Assembly: GCA_963921935.1 (NCBI GenBank) | Contig: OY998175.1 | Location: forward strand, 205,608,655 to 205,672,654 | DNA: 64,000 nt | From: Galeruca laticollis | Lineage: Eukaryota; Arthropoda; Insecta; Coleoptera; Chrysomelidae | Direction of reading: 5' to 3' | Shown: positions 53,188-64,000 of the stretch, piece after piece | Layout of the letters: each line of letters opens with the position of its first letter | Position numbering within the stretch: position 1 is the first letter of the stretch | Made by a program: the position numbers and the translations under genes | Notes under the pieces: generated by a model | Database searches by the model: none | What the model saw: the letters and a program-made list of their open reading frames with translations, nothing else | Told to the model about the DNA's origin: nothing

Positions 53188-54818
53188 AATTGTATCTGGA
53201 CCAAAGCATCGATGGTAAAATGGATATATGTCTCAAGCATAATGCGATGTAGTTGAAATAAGTATAATTGTTAAAGTATACCCTACACCATATACTATGG
53301 TAATTGGGTTTCTGATAATATAAAAATTTTAAACTGTCGCTTAATTTCATTCGTTTCATGTACGATAATTATTCGAGAAAAATCTATTTTTTGTGAACAT
53401 ATCAAAATTTCAGTTAGTTTTTTTTCGTTTTATGGGCAAAATATGGAAAAACCGATTTTTTGTAAAAATATCGAAATTTCACTGATTTTTGTTAGTTTCA
53501 TAGAGAAAATCTGATTTTATAGCTTGAAAAAAGGAATAAAACGAATATGCTAAAACTGAGAGACAAAAAATTAAATTGAGTAGCGTTGTACAGAATATAC
53601 AAAAGTAAATGGAATTTCATTATTTACCCAAAATGCGAAAATCAATTAAGAAGTCGAAAATAAGTGAATTTTTTTATTTCAAATGAAAAAATTATGGTGG
53701 CTTGAATGACGATATTGTAGAAAAATCTCCAAATATTCATTTACGTTAAAAAACAAAATAAAAAGGAAGTTATGCGATGCTTAAAAAGTAAAGTATGGCG
53801 CACAAAAATCCATTGATGTCTTTAATCAGCTACCTACTTGTAAAAGTATTTTCTAACGAAAATAATAAAAAATTTGTATTTGGAATTTGAATACTACTAA
53901 TTTATAAAAGTAGACAGCAGCATCGCTAAGAAGCAAAATTAATTTATATTCAGAGGTATATTAACGTTGCTAATACTAGGATACGTGAAACGTATTAAAT
54001 AGTTTAAATTACAATACGCGGCGAATTTACATACACATACGAAAACACACTACACAGAGTTTGGACGAATAAAAAAGATTGACCTAGCATCGCAACACAT
54101 AATACAGGAGGAATAATGAAGTGATATGACCGACGGTTTGTTATTGTTTTCCCGCAACCGAAAGGATAATGACATAAACGAAATATTCTAACACAGTTTA
54201 GATGTGTCGAGTATAAATTTATCGATCTATGAAAATTATAAATAATTCACTTTTCGCTTACATTTTATTCTCTAAACAGGAATACGTGAATTTTCATTTA
54301 CTTAAGTGAGAATTGTACCAGTTCATCTAAAAAGTGGTATCAATAGCACGTTGAACTATTGAATACCTACTAATTTGAGTTAACATTCACCTATTCATGT
54401 TCAGAGAAAAACTTACTTACCGATTACTAACATTGGTCACTATTTGTTATTATTAAAGGTTATTTAATGGGAGTGAAGATTTGGCAACATTATACATACA
54501 ACATGTTTGTTTTGTGAGGTGCGATTTTGGTGAAATTTGTCAAAAATAAGTGTATTTGAAATAGAAGCTGTTGAAAATCGACGCAATAGGACTATTCTGC
54601 AGGCACTTTTAAAATTTCAACATTATCTGCGAAATTTGACCTTGACCCAGGTGAATTATTTGCTATCAATATTATCATAAAGACTGTTTTCCGGATTTTG
54701 TTGGCCAGATTTATCAAATTTACGAAGGCATATTTCAAGCGTTACTTTTATTGGAAAATAACTGATGCATACCAATATATAAGCTGCGTTGCAAAAAATT
54801 TCAGAAACATTATCAATA
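53188..54818. other. No gene seen
   Basis: AT-rich. Near 53395-53520 related phrases recur (ATCAAAATTTCAGTTAGTTTT and ATCGAAATTTCACTGATTTTT), a loose duplication. The right part may be the leader of LINE 4. Confidence 0.45.
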
Positions 54819-55046
54819 ATGTCTCATCAGAAATAAAGAATAAAATGAAATTATGAAAAGACTAATTAACTTCTAATGTCAACAAGCTGCGAACAGATTT
54901 GGATAAAAAATTTCTAGAAATAAATGATAAATTTGCGCAAGTCGAAAAACAATTGCAAATAGCCAGAAAATAAAACGATGCACTCAAATGGAAAAACTAA
55001 TTTAGTTACCAAAGGAATACCAGAAACCGAAAAACACAATGGGGAG
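54819..55046 (+). pseudogene. LINE 4 ORF1, first part
   Basis: Coiled-coil stretch LRTDLDKKFLEINDKFAQVE then KQLQIARK, a stop, NDALKWKN and, after a frameshift, LVTKGIPETEKHNGE. The R-NNLVI-GIPE-E pattern marks the start of the RRM-like domain in CR1-type ORF1 proteins. The sequence is broken by the inverted-repeat element right after the last Glu. Confidence 0.6.
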
Positions 55047-57181
55047 CCCAGCAAACACAAATGTATAAGTTACATAAAAATACATAACAGGGGAGGAATT
55101 ATTTTTATATAAAACGTTTATATGTTTTTTATGTAGTATTTATGTAACAAAATCCTCATGTATTTTGTTATATATTCTCAATATTTATATTATAAAATGT
55201 TTAATATATTGGATATATCTAATTTTATATGTATTCAAGATATAAATTCTGCTACATAAATATGAAATTTTTGTGTATATAATTATTACGTGAAATTTGT
55301 TACATAAAATATTTTATATATTTCATACGTATTTCTTACGAACCTCGTCTAGTGTATTTCTAAAGAAAAAGAAAAAAGCAATTCAATATTATAACCTTTA
55401 AATTGTCACGAGTCGATCTGCTCACATAACTGCAAGTATAATAACGTTCTAAAAGGTTTTCCTTTAGTTTTGTCCGTGTGTTTGTTTTTAGTTTTGTTTG
55501 AAGGGGGAATGGGGAACACATCATGTAAGTGTTATTATTATTAGTGTTTTCAACAGGCAAGGGGCATCGCCGATGAAGCCGTTCATTGTCGTTTGCAAAA
55601 GATTATTTCACAAATGTATTAAAAAGGTTAACTATATTAAAATATACAATGAAGTAAACAATTACAAATCACATTATACCTATATCTCACTAAAGTACTT
55701 TTCAAGATAATATTTTCGTTTTAACTCATAACTCAGACATAATTTAACAATAATTCCCTCTGTGGGGAGTCGTTAATCCTAAACAACTACCGCCGCCCAG
55801 GTATATACGTAGGGCTCAAGTAGATTTTGTAATAATATCAAATAAAATACACATCTGTAATCCTCTGACCATAGGTAGTAAGTCAAGACAAATTATCTTG
55901 AAATGGATTATTTACACTTATCTGTTGAAAGTTATTTATATTTGAATACTTAGATTAATAAAAATTATAATTTTAGGCAAAATAAATGTTTAAAACGAAA
56001 AAAATTTAAAGACTTCTGTGATTTATCAATAAGACAGGAAAACGGTACGTAGTACAATCTTACAATGGTGACGGTGAACCCGAAATACATAATGTAGAGA
56101 CATCTCACTCATGGTTAGGACATAGAAATAACTACAAAATAAGAAACTTAAAATCAAATAAGTTATTTCAAGGTATTGTTACTGTATGATTTGTTCATTT
56201 AATATAATTAATATATACACCTACATTTTTAGAAACGTTGCTGAAACAGTTTAATATGACGCACTGATTTTGATCAAATCACTTTGGTGTGGATAAGGCT
56301 AAGTAAAGAGACTCCAGAGGGAAAAGAAGCAAAACTAACCCTCCAAAACAATGGATATTATCCCTCAATATTGCCAACTCGCTTACAAGTGGACCTCGAA
56401 AAGTCTTCTAAGAGAATATTTTCCGTAGTTAATTATGGTTTTGTTTTTGAATATTCATTTGTTTTGCATTCTTTTTTTTATATTTTATTATCATTTAGTA
56501 TTTGAATATTTCTAGTTTTGCAATATTTTTGTCATTAGGTGTTTTGTTTTCAGTTTCTCTTTTTTATGGTAACAACATAAATGTACTATATACATATATT
56601 TGCTGTTTTTTAGTAACTAAGTACCAGCTGCTAAATTCCAAAGATAGATAAATACCATTTACAATATATAAATATCAAATTGTATTAAGTTACTTTCAGT
56701 TTGAAATATTTATAAATATTCCTTAATCGTTTGGCCATCAACACTACTAAAAATAGTGTATTTCATTTCATCTATGAAAAATAATGTTTCAACAGATTTT
56801 TCTGAATTTATTATAAATTAAGAATTTCACTGACTTTTTTCATAGATCCAATGAAATAAAATATTTTAGGTAAGGGGTGAGGTAAAAGAGAAATTATGTA
56901 ACTTTTGTTACATCTATATTTTGTAATATCTAATACATAAATATTCTCTAGATATTATCTCATTTTTACATATATATTAGATAGTAATTTGGAAATATTT
57001 GAGATATAATTTATAATATGTATTCCTTATATCATTATTGTTCTCTAGCTGTGCTGGCCTTTGTCAGTATTTAATACATAAATATTATCTAGTTGTGACT
57101 TCAGGTTTATATAACTGTGACTTTTATATTCCGAAAAATATGTAACATATATGTATTCAATATGTTTTTGTGTTTGCTGGG
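55047..57181. mobile_element. Unclassified inverted-repeat element in LINE 4
   Basis: 2135 bp with inverted ends CCCAGCAAACACAAA (55047-55061 and complement 57167-57181). GGGAG lies before the left end and overlaps the right end (57179-57183), so a 3-5 bp duplication is likely. The subterminal parts on both sides are rich in TACATAAATAT and TTATGTAAC-like words in opposite orientation. No transposase is recognised; open frames at 55498-55710 and 56284-56505 lack known domains. Probably non-autonomous. Confidence 0.7.
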
Positions 57182-57405
57182 AGCTACTAGAGATTGTTAT
57201 GTATTTCTGCAGGAAGGAGATTGTAGTGAATTTGAATTGCATTATAGTAAATTACGTGCGTAGAATACGAGGAAAAGAGAATAAAACCTGCCAATCTTAT
57301 TATGTTTTGTATCGCTACAGAAAAAATATGAAGTTATGAGAAATTGTACTAACTTGAAAAGAACCTTCTTTAGCGTTAATGAAGATCTTCCTAAAAAGGC
57401 CTATA
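57182..57405 (+). pseudogene. LINE 4 ORF1, middle part
   Basis: Continues the ORF1 frame: LLEIVMYFCRKEIVVN, then VRRIRGKENKTCQSYYVLY, and after a frameshift RTFFSVNEDLPKKAY up to the TTAA. The NEDLP block is typical of LINE ORF1 proteins. It joins in frame with 59800 once the piggyBac is removed. Confidence 0.65.
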
Positions 57406-57409
57406 TTAA

Positions 57410-59795
57410 CCCTCCGCTACTCGCGCGGGGTATTTTAGTACCCCACGGGCATATCCTATGTCAATATCTTGGTGGGGGAATCGCGAAATTCCACGTCGCC
57501 TCGTGTATTCTTCAAGCATAGTGTGTAGATATCTGTGCTAGGGAGTGGTCGCTATCGAGTCACTAACTTTTACGAAATACGCTATTGAACCTCTTTGGGG
57601 TATTTAAATATCCCACGTGAGTGGTCGTTTCATATTTTTGGTAAGTGTACTATATACTATAAATCTGCTATTACTTGAACATAGGTTATTATATATAGGT
57701 TAAAACATGACAAATCAATACAAGGATCCAGAACAGTGGTTGAAATGGTATGAGGAACTTGACGAGGAGCCGGAGGTATATGGCGAAGAAGATCCCAACG
57801 AGTTCGAAGTTGACGCGATTGAAGTACAGGATAAACGCACAGATAGTGAGCAAGACGCAGATCCTGATTATATGGAAGATCCTCTAGCACAAGATGTTGC
57901 TGACGAATCTGCGAGTGCGTTCGAAGATCCGCTTACACAGGCTGATGATTCTGGTGAATCTACGGGTCCATACTTCATAGGAAAGGATAAACAGAGTAAG
58001 TGGAATAAAATGAAACCACCTTCTTCAAGAACAAAATCTCATAACATAGTTTTGAAAGTTCCTGGTCCAGTGGGCAATGCAAAAAATGCCAAGTCTTATA
58101 TGGAATGTTTTTATAATTTCATTGACGACACTATGTTTGCTATAATTGTGGATTGTACCAACATATATATATCGCACATTCAACAAAATTTTGCTCGAGA
58201 AAGAGACGCACAGAAAACTGATGTTTGTGAAATTAAAGCTTTTGTAGGGATTTTGTATCTTGCCGGCGTCTTGAAATCTGGTAGACAAAATGTTTTATCT
58301 TTATGGAACACGAATGGTACAGGCATTGAACATATATTTATTACAATGACATATAACCGTTTTAGATTTCTTTGTCGATGTATCAGATTGGATGATATTT
58401 CTACCAGGCAGGAGAGGCGCAATTTGGACAAGTTGGCACCTATTAGAGACATATTCGAACGTTTTGTCTCAAAGTGTCAATCTTCAGTCACACCAAGTGC
58501 GTATCTAACAATAGACGAGCAGCTTGTGGCATTCAGAGGAAGATGCCCGTTTAAACAATATATACCGAGTAAACCAAGTAAATACGGGCTAAAGGTATAT
58601 GCACTCGTGGATGTAAAGACCATGTATACGTATAAGTTAGAAATGTACGCTGGAGTGCAACCCGATGGCCCATACTTCCTTAGTAATAAGCCCGCCGACG
58701 TCGTCATGCGCCTCGTGGAGGATCTAAAAGGAACCGGACGCAATATTACTATGGATAACTGGTTCTCCAGTATCCCCCTGGCTTTCGAATTGCTCAGAAA
58801 TAAGCTGACAATGATTGGAACTATCCGCAAAAATAAAAAGAAAATTCCTCTCGAATTTACCAATACGCGTTCTAGACCTGTACAGAGCAGCATGTTTGCG
58901 TTTAAAGACCATTGCACATTGGTTTCTTATGTACCAAAGAAATATAAGAATATCCTATTGATTTCCACAATGCATCACGATGATGAAGTGGATGAAGCTT
59001 CTTTGAAACCAGAGATTATACTTGAATATAATCGTACAAAGTCTGGAGTGGACGTTGTAGATAAGATGTGCGCTCATTATGATGTGGCTAGGAATACCAA
59101 GCGTTGGCCACTTACAGGTTTTTTCAATATCCTCAATATTGCAGGAATTATTGCCATATGTTTATATGCACTGAACAATGGATTCCAAAAACCCACTAGA
59201 GAATGTTTTTTGAGGAGTATCGCTGAAGGATTAGTTCGTCCACAAATTCTGAAAAGAATATATGCCAAAAATATTCCAAGAAATATGAAGAAGCGGGGAT
59301 TCCTTCTTCTAAATATCGAAGAACCATCAACAACTGCAAGAGCTCAAGATCCTGAAACACATATGCCAAAGAGGCCAAGAACGGGTAAAGGAAGGTGTTA
59401 TTTGTGTCCCAGAAGTCTTGACAGAAAAACCCCAGTAAGTTGCCTCAAATGCACCAAGTGGATATGTAAGAACCACCAACAAATTGTTTGCAACAGTTGC
59501 CTGAAACATGGAGCGGATGACGATTCTGAATCGGAAAACTCAGTCAATTAATGTTTTGTTGGCATTTTTTTGAATTTTTACCTTGTGCTTCTAAATGTTT
59601 ATAATTATAAATTTTTGTGATTATGAAGTTTGGTTTATTTTGTAAAGCATACAAGTAGGTGTTTTTACGTAATTTGCCATATAATTAATAACCCAAAGAA
59701 CTCTTTTTTAATGTTTCCCATTAAAATAAAATTGGGGTATCAAAATACCCCACGCGAGTACTCAAGTAAAAAATGTAGGCGCGAGTAGCGAAGGG
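57410..59795 (+). mobile_element. piggyBac element 2, apparently complete
   Basis: 2386 bp between TTAA duplications (57406-57409, 59796-59799). Inverted ends: left CCCTCCGCTACTCGCGC, right (reverse complement) CCCTTCGCTACTCGCGC. Subterminal palindromes of the GGGGTATTT..TACCCC type occur at about 57427-57444, 57597-57614 and 59734-59751. One intact transposase on the plus strand. Different terminal sequences from piggyBac 1, so a separate family. Confidence 0.94.
57707..59551 (+). CDS. piggyBac transposase 2
   Basis: 614 codons from ATG at 57707 (MTNQYKDPEQWLKWYEEL). Acidic N-terminus, residues 1-95. The DDE_Tnp_1_7 core shows Asp270 in LTIDEQLVAFRGRCPFKQ, Asp350 in NITMDNWFSSIPLAFEL, and Asp449/Asp452 in SGVDVVDKMCAHYDV, all matching the family's catalytic positions. 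The blocks KPSKYGLKVYALVD and LVSYVPKKYKNILLISTMHH are typical. The C-terminal zinc finger is CYLCPRSLDRKTPVSCLKC with further Cys. A full-length family member of the usual ~600 residues, with no break. It could mobilise its own element and related non-autonomous copies. Confidence 0.94.
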   Translation: MTNQYKDPEQWLKWYEELDEEPEVYGEEDPNEFEVDAIEVQDKRTDSEQDADPDYMEDPLAQDVADESASAFEDPLTQADDSGESTGPYFIGKDKQSKWNKMKPPSSRTKSHNIVLKVPGPVGNAKNAKSYMECFYNFIDDTMFAIIVDCTNIYISHIQQNFARERDAQKTDVCEIKAFVGILYLAGVLKSGRQNVLSLWNTNGTGIEHIFITMTYNRFRFLCRCIRLDDISTRQERRNLDKLAPIRDIFERFVSKCQSSVTPSAYLTIDEQLVAFRGRCPFKQYIPSKPSKYGLKVYALVDVKTMYTYKLEMYAGVQPDGPYFLSNKPADVVMRLVEDLKGTGRNITMDNWFSSIPLAFELLRNKLTMIGTIRKNKKKIPLEFTNTRSRPVQSSMFAFKDHCTLVSYVPKKYKNILLISTMHHDDEVDEASLKPEIILEYNRTKSGVDVVDKMCAHYDVARNTKRWPLTGFFNILNIAGIIAICLYALNNGFQKPTRECFLRSIAEGLVRPQILKRIYAKNIPRNMKKRGFLLLNIEEPSTTARAQDPETHMPKRPRTGKGRCYLCPRSLDRKTPVSCLKCTKWICKNHQQIVCNSCLKHGADDDSESENSVN

Positions 59796-59799
59796 TTAA

Positions 59800-60123
59800 G
59801 AAGATGATGAGCAGAAAGACTGCAAAGGACCTCAAGGCACAAGGAATGGATGTACTTATTAGAAATAATCAAGTGTATGTAAGCCAGCACAGTGAGCCTC
59901 AAATCGGATGTCAAAGTCAATTGATGAAGAATATTCCACGCAGAGCAGATACGATAAAGACTCAGCTTCGGAAGGTGACGAATCCGGAAATATAGCACGT
60001 GCTTCATTGGCGTCAAAGCAAGTCCAAAAAAAAAGACGCTTAACGAAGAGAAAAGACACTGGTATTGTTAAAAAAAGTGGTCTAGAGTTTTTCTCCTTAA
60101 AAAATAAAGCAACAAATTCTCAT
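59800..60123 (+). pseudogene. LINE 4 ORF1, last part
   Basis: After the TTAA: MMSRKTAKDLKAQGMDVLIR and NNQVYVSQH, the end of the RRM-like/CTD region. A stop at about 59993 and a frameshift lead to the frame with ESGNIARASLASKQVQKKRR and a basic tail. That frame runs straight into the ORF2 start at 60124 without a stop between them. Confidence 0.65.
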
Positions 60124-63100
60124 ATGAATCAACTAAATATATTAATCTGGAACTGTCAAAGCATGCACAATTTGTATGATTTTGATTGACAAGATATTAA
60201 TAATTTTTGTAAATTTCCAATAATAGGTCTTGTAGAAACTTGGATCACCTCCTCTTATACTGTGCTTCCTAACTTTTTAGAGAACTTCAGCTTTCACCAT
60301 AGCAAAGCTTTAGAAGAAAAACGAAGGGGCAGAGGCAGTGGACGTATCTTAACACTCGTGGCTAAGAATTTAAAGGAGCTAAAATCTGTTAAAATTGTTG
60401 AAGCGTGTAATATGTGGTTGTTTTTGAGGATACAGATAAATCTCACATGTTTTATCTTAGTTGTAGTGTATTTAAAACCAGGGCTAAATGACCATACTTG
60501 TATTGAGCTTTTGGAAGACACTGTGAGAGGTGTTATCAGTAAGTTTCCTGCTGGTCAAGTAATTATTTTTGGCGATTTTAAAGCAAGAATAAGTCTTCTC
60601 AATAACTTTGGTGGTGGGGATCCTCGGGATTATCCTATAAATGTTGAACTTCGCGAAACTGAAGACAGTATTGTTACACTTAGAAGAACGCTATTCGTTG
60701 AGACACTTGAGAATCTGTTCATTATCACACTAAACGGCAGTTATGATTATTTTCAAGGTGGCTTCACACACATCGGCCAATAAGGTAGTAGTATAATTGA
60801 TCTAATTTGGACTAACTTAAATAGTATTGTCAATATATCAAATTTCTCTATTAATACGAATTTCATTTCCAATCATGTAAGCTGTGTAACAACCTTAGCT
60901 ATTGAACATTATTTAGAAAACGAAAGGAATGCTAAATCTGAGTTTGTAACTGGAAAATACAAACGGGATATTGCAAAATCTCAAGCATATAAAAGTATCA
61001 TGTCACTATACAATTTAAACTCACATCTTACTGACATTGAGGAGCTGGATAATCAATTAAATGACGCTATCATCAGATCCTTTAGATTTCTTGTCATGGA
61101 GAAAATACATACTCAAAAGAAGTCCCTACATTTTGATACAAGACCATGGTTTGATAAAACTTGTATTCTCGCAAAAAAGCAGCTTAACTCGGCTAAAGAA
61201 ATTTAAACAAAAATAATATACACCCTAACAGTGTTAAATCTTATACCACAGCTGAAAAATAATATAAAAAATTACAAAAGATAGGAAAAGTGCTTTAAAA
61301 AAAGTCACTTAACCAAATTCGAAAATATAAAAAACCCAATTCAGTTCTGAAAAGAAATCAAAATGAACAAAAATAAAAATGTATTCAATTCTATAGAGAT
61401 GCATCAATTTGTAATATACTCGTATTATCAAGATTTTAATGAGCCCATCTCACCCCTAGACTTTCAATTCACGGATGTTCAAGAACCATATTTAGATATC
61501 CCCTTTTTCATGCAGGAAATCTATTATGTTCTGAATCTAGCAATAAATAGCAAAGCTCCTGGCGATGATAACATCTCTAACGAATTTCTGAAAAATTTAC
61601 AAATGAAATGGATATACTAGATGAAAAATATATTTAATAAAATTATCTCTGAAGAGATATTCCTTCCTACATGGTCAATAACTAAAATGATCCACTTCCA
61701 TAAGAAAGGCCCAATAATCGAGCCAAATAATTATCGCACCATAGCTCTGCTTAATCATAAAACGAAATTGTTTATGCAGCTGATCAATGTGAGACTCACA
61801 AATTATACTGAAAATGTTGAAATTCTCCTAAAATGCCAAGCAGGATTTCATAAATTTCCAGCTCTGATGGCTACGTTTTTGTACTATATACGATTGTTAA
61901 TAATTACCTACGCTTACCCTCAAGAAAATCCTTCGCTCTGTTTGTTGATTTTAGAAAAGCTTTCGATTCCTTAGATTACAGAGTACTCTGGGAAAAACTC
62001 TATTTACGGGGGGGTCGGTGCAAAAATTCTCAGAATTCTCCTAAATTTGTATAACTGAGCTTATCTTTATATTGAAGAAAATGGCAACATTTCAGATAAA
62101 ATCAAAATTACCAAAGGAGTTTCACAAGGTGATTCACTGAGTCCGCTTCTTTTCTCAATCTTTGTTTCAGATCTTGATTATTACTTTCTAAACCATAATA
62201 CTAAAGGTATTACACTTGACGGGAAAACTGACATCAACATGCTAATGTATGCTGACGACATTGTCCTTTTTGCCGAATCACAAGTTGGAATGTCCCGTAA
62301 TTCAAGAATTTTAGAGTCTCATTGCCATGAATTTAAACTGGAAGTTAACCCTTCAATAAAGAAATTGGTCGTTTTCCGTAAAGCAGCCAACATGGGCAAA
62401 CTACCCCAATTTATATATAATAATTCCGAAGTAGAACTAGTAAATTCTTATGAGTACCTAGGAGTAAAATTCTCGTTTAATGGACTTTTCTTAAATAATT
62501 TCAACTTCCGCGAAAAAAAAACAAGATTATCACATGCTAAAAATTATAGATTCCTCGCTTATAGCAGATTTAAGTTCAATCAAAACCTTATATAATAACG
62601 TAGTTATACCCACCTTCACATACGCGAGCAGTGTTTGGGCTCTTCGATACTTGGATCAAATTGAAAAAATCCAGAGCAATTTTTGGAAAAACTTATTATT
62701 CATACAAAAGCGCACAGCTGCATACATAATACGAACAGAAGTTAATATTTGTAAATTAGGCTATTTTATTATAAAGCAAGCGCTGAAACTTTTGAGTAGA
62801 CAGCAAAGCATGAAAGCACCAGGTACACCTATAAATCCTTTATGCGTTTAATTGATTTATATGAAGCCGCTAATGTTAATATAAAGTATAATTGGATATA
62901 CCAATTACAAACTTGTTTACAAAAATGCTGTCAATTTGAGTTAATTACCTCCAATATAGATTTAAATGATAAAGAAAAAATTATGACTAGATATCTGAAC
63001 CTTAGTTATGAAGAAGATATAAACAAAATTCTGCTTAGTACTTATCATCCACAATATAAGTTTATTTTAAGAGAATACTCACCATCTGTATCAATCAATT

Positions 63101-63427
63101 ATCTCAATCACACGCTCCCCCTCTATATTAAAAGATTTATTGCACAATTACGTACTACTAATACAGAAACTTTTTGCATATATGTAAATATTAACCCTTA
63201 TTTGATCAAAGCAAAATCAATTTGCTTAATCTGTAATCAAAAAACACCTGAATCCCTAGAGCACATCATCGTGACTTGTCCGATGTATAGTGGTGTACGG
63301 GGCTCGCTAGTAAAACCCGGAGTTATTAAAATGATCTTGATGCTTTATTAACTTAAAACGACACTATGATAATGCAAAAGCTTCACAGGTTTATGAGCGA
63401 GGCAAAGAAACTGAGAGCATTCATTAG
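60124..63427 (+). pseudogene. LINE 4 ORF2 (endonuclease, RT, zinc-ribbon-like tail)
   Basis: ATG at 60124: MNQLNILIWNCQSMHNLYDF. Endonuclease blocks: FPIIGLVETWI, VIIFGDFKARI and SSIIDLIWTNL. RT: INSKAPGDDNISNEFLKN, IIEPNNYRTIALLN, a damaged motif A near 61945-61970, KGVSQGDSLSPLLFSIFVSD (motif B) and MLMYADDIVLFAES (motif C) at about 62245. Then VNSYEYLGVKFSFNG, TFTYASSVWALRYLDQIEKI and a C-terminal Cys/His segment, CLICNQKTPESLEHIIVTCP. The last readable block is LHRFMSEAKKLRAFIRNE before a stop at 63425-63427. Many stops and frameshifts inactivate it. GDFKARI replaces the usual GDFNAR. Confidence 0.85.
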
Positions 63428-64000
63428 AAATGAATGACTGAGGGCACCTCAACCAGTTCACGCATTAATAATAACCTAATCTTCTCTTGTTCATGTATCA
63501 TTGTTATACTAGAGAACAATACATTATTTTATTATTTATTTGAATAATTATTCAATGTTTATTGACAGATTAAACCTTAAAGATAATTTAATTACTTATC
63601 TATAAACAAAAGTAAATATTTCATCCATTATGAAGATTGAGGCAAGTCATACATTTTTCAACCTTTAATTCTAATTCAAGAAAGATATTTATTATATTAA
63701 AAAGTATGAGATTAAAATTATTACTTGATTTTATTTAATAATTCATAACTTTTAATATAATTATTCTCGTCTCTTGAATCAGATATAAAGATAAAAAAAA
63801 TATGACTTACATCATTCTTTATAATGTATGAAATTTAGTAGGTATTATTTTGAGCTTTAATTATAAATATACTATTTTCGATTGTAGAAATTGCTCCCTA
63901 ATTACTATTTCTTATGATAGAACCTACCAATTATTTTATATACACATATGTCCAAAAGTTTGTATTATTGGATTATTTCATCTTTTTTTAATTTTTATAT
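63428..64000. other. No gene seen
   Basis: AT-rich sequence after the LINE 4 stop, perhaps including its 3' untranslated region. No coding or repeat signal recognised. Confidence 0.5.

Larger units (their letters stand above)
54819..63427 (+). mobile_element. LINE 4 (CR1-like), carrying two DNA transposons
   Basis: Non-LTR element with ORF1 in three pieces (54819-55046, 57182-57405, 59800-60123) and ORF2 at 60124-63427. The gaps are an inverted-repeat element (55047-57181) and a piggyBac (57410-59795). Removing both and keeping one copy of each target duplication rejoins the ORF1 frame at each site. Stops and frameshifts elsewhere show that the LINE was already dead or has decayed. Confidence 0.78.

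Noticed and set aside
58025..59509. Several minus-strand frames over piggyBac transposase 2
   Set aside because: Antisense shadows of an intact, domain-complete gene.

Overview
This is a stretch of AT-rich eukaryotic DNA, almost certainly from an insect. The evidence is a pile-up of insect-type transposable elements: two env-bearing gypsy (errantivirus-like) LTR elements, two piggyBac elements, a Penelope-like element, several LINEs and Tc1/mariner-group elements, plus an arthropod-like USP2 deubiquitinase sequence. I cannot name the order or species. Apart from a possible 60-bp host exon at the left edge (minus strand) and the USP2 sequence, everything recognisable is mobile DNA, most of it broken by stops, frameshifts and later insertions.

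Layout. 1-4039: candidate exon, a dispersed repeat, three ~170-bp tandem units and a decayed copia gag. 4040-21807: a complete gypsy element with 288-bp LTRs and a CGCG target duplication. Its integrase is split by a nested tandem array (LTR-internal-LTR-internal-LTR) of a pol-less LTR element with ~2.2-kb LTRs. Its env is split by an unclassified 2.2-kb insert. 21812-29748: an imperfect palindrome, a 5' LINE fragment, a copia protease-linker fragment and a Penelope-like element with an inverted piece of itself at its end. 29755-36600: a second gypsy element with only one recognisable LTR. 36601-39256: an antisense LINE fragment followed by a copia pre-integrase fragment. 41098-45350: a USP2 retrocopy carrying an apparently complete piggyBac. 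45601-48970: two Tc1/mariner-group relics, the second with ~390-bp inverted repeats. 49520-53187: a full-length but decayed LINE. 54819-63427: another LINE whose ORF1 is interrupted first by an unclassified inverted-repeat element and then by a second apparently complete piggyBac.

Most informative relationships. Both piggyBacs have intact transposase frames, catalytic aspartates, terminal inverted repeats and TTAA duplications, so they are the best candidates for recently active elements. Removing each one in silico, keeping one TTAA, rejoins an open frame: USP2 in one case, LINE ORF1 in the other. By eye, the two LTRs of the first gypsy differ at about 20 of 288 positions, while the two full LTRs nested inside it differ at about eight sites over ~2.2 kb, so the nested array is much younger than its host.

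How parts work together: gypsy gag, pol and env would form a retrovirus-like unit, but every pol and env here is disrupted. The three copia pieces lie in the same orientation and in 5'-to-3' order at 2.4, 26.8 and 38.9 kb, and may be one old element pushed apart by later insertions. All family assignments come from reading motifs and have not been checked by database search.
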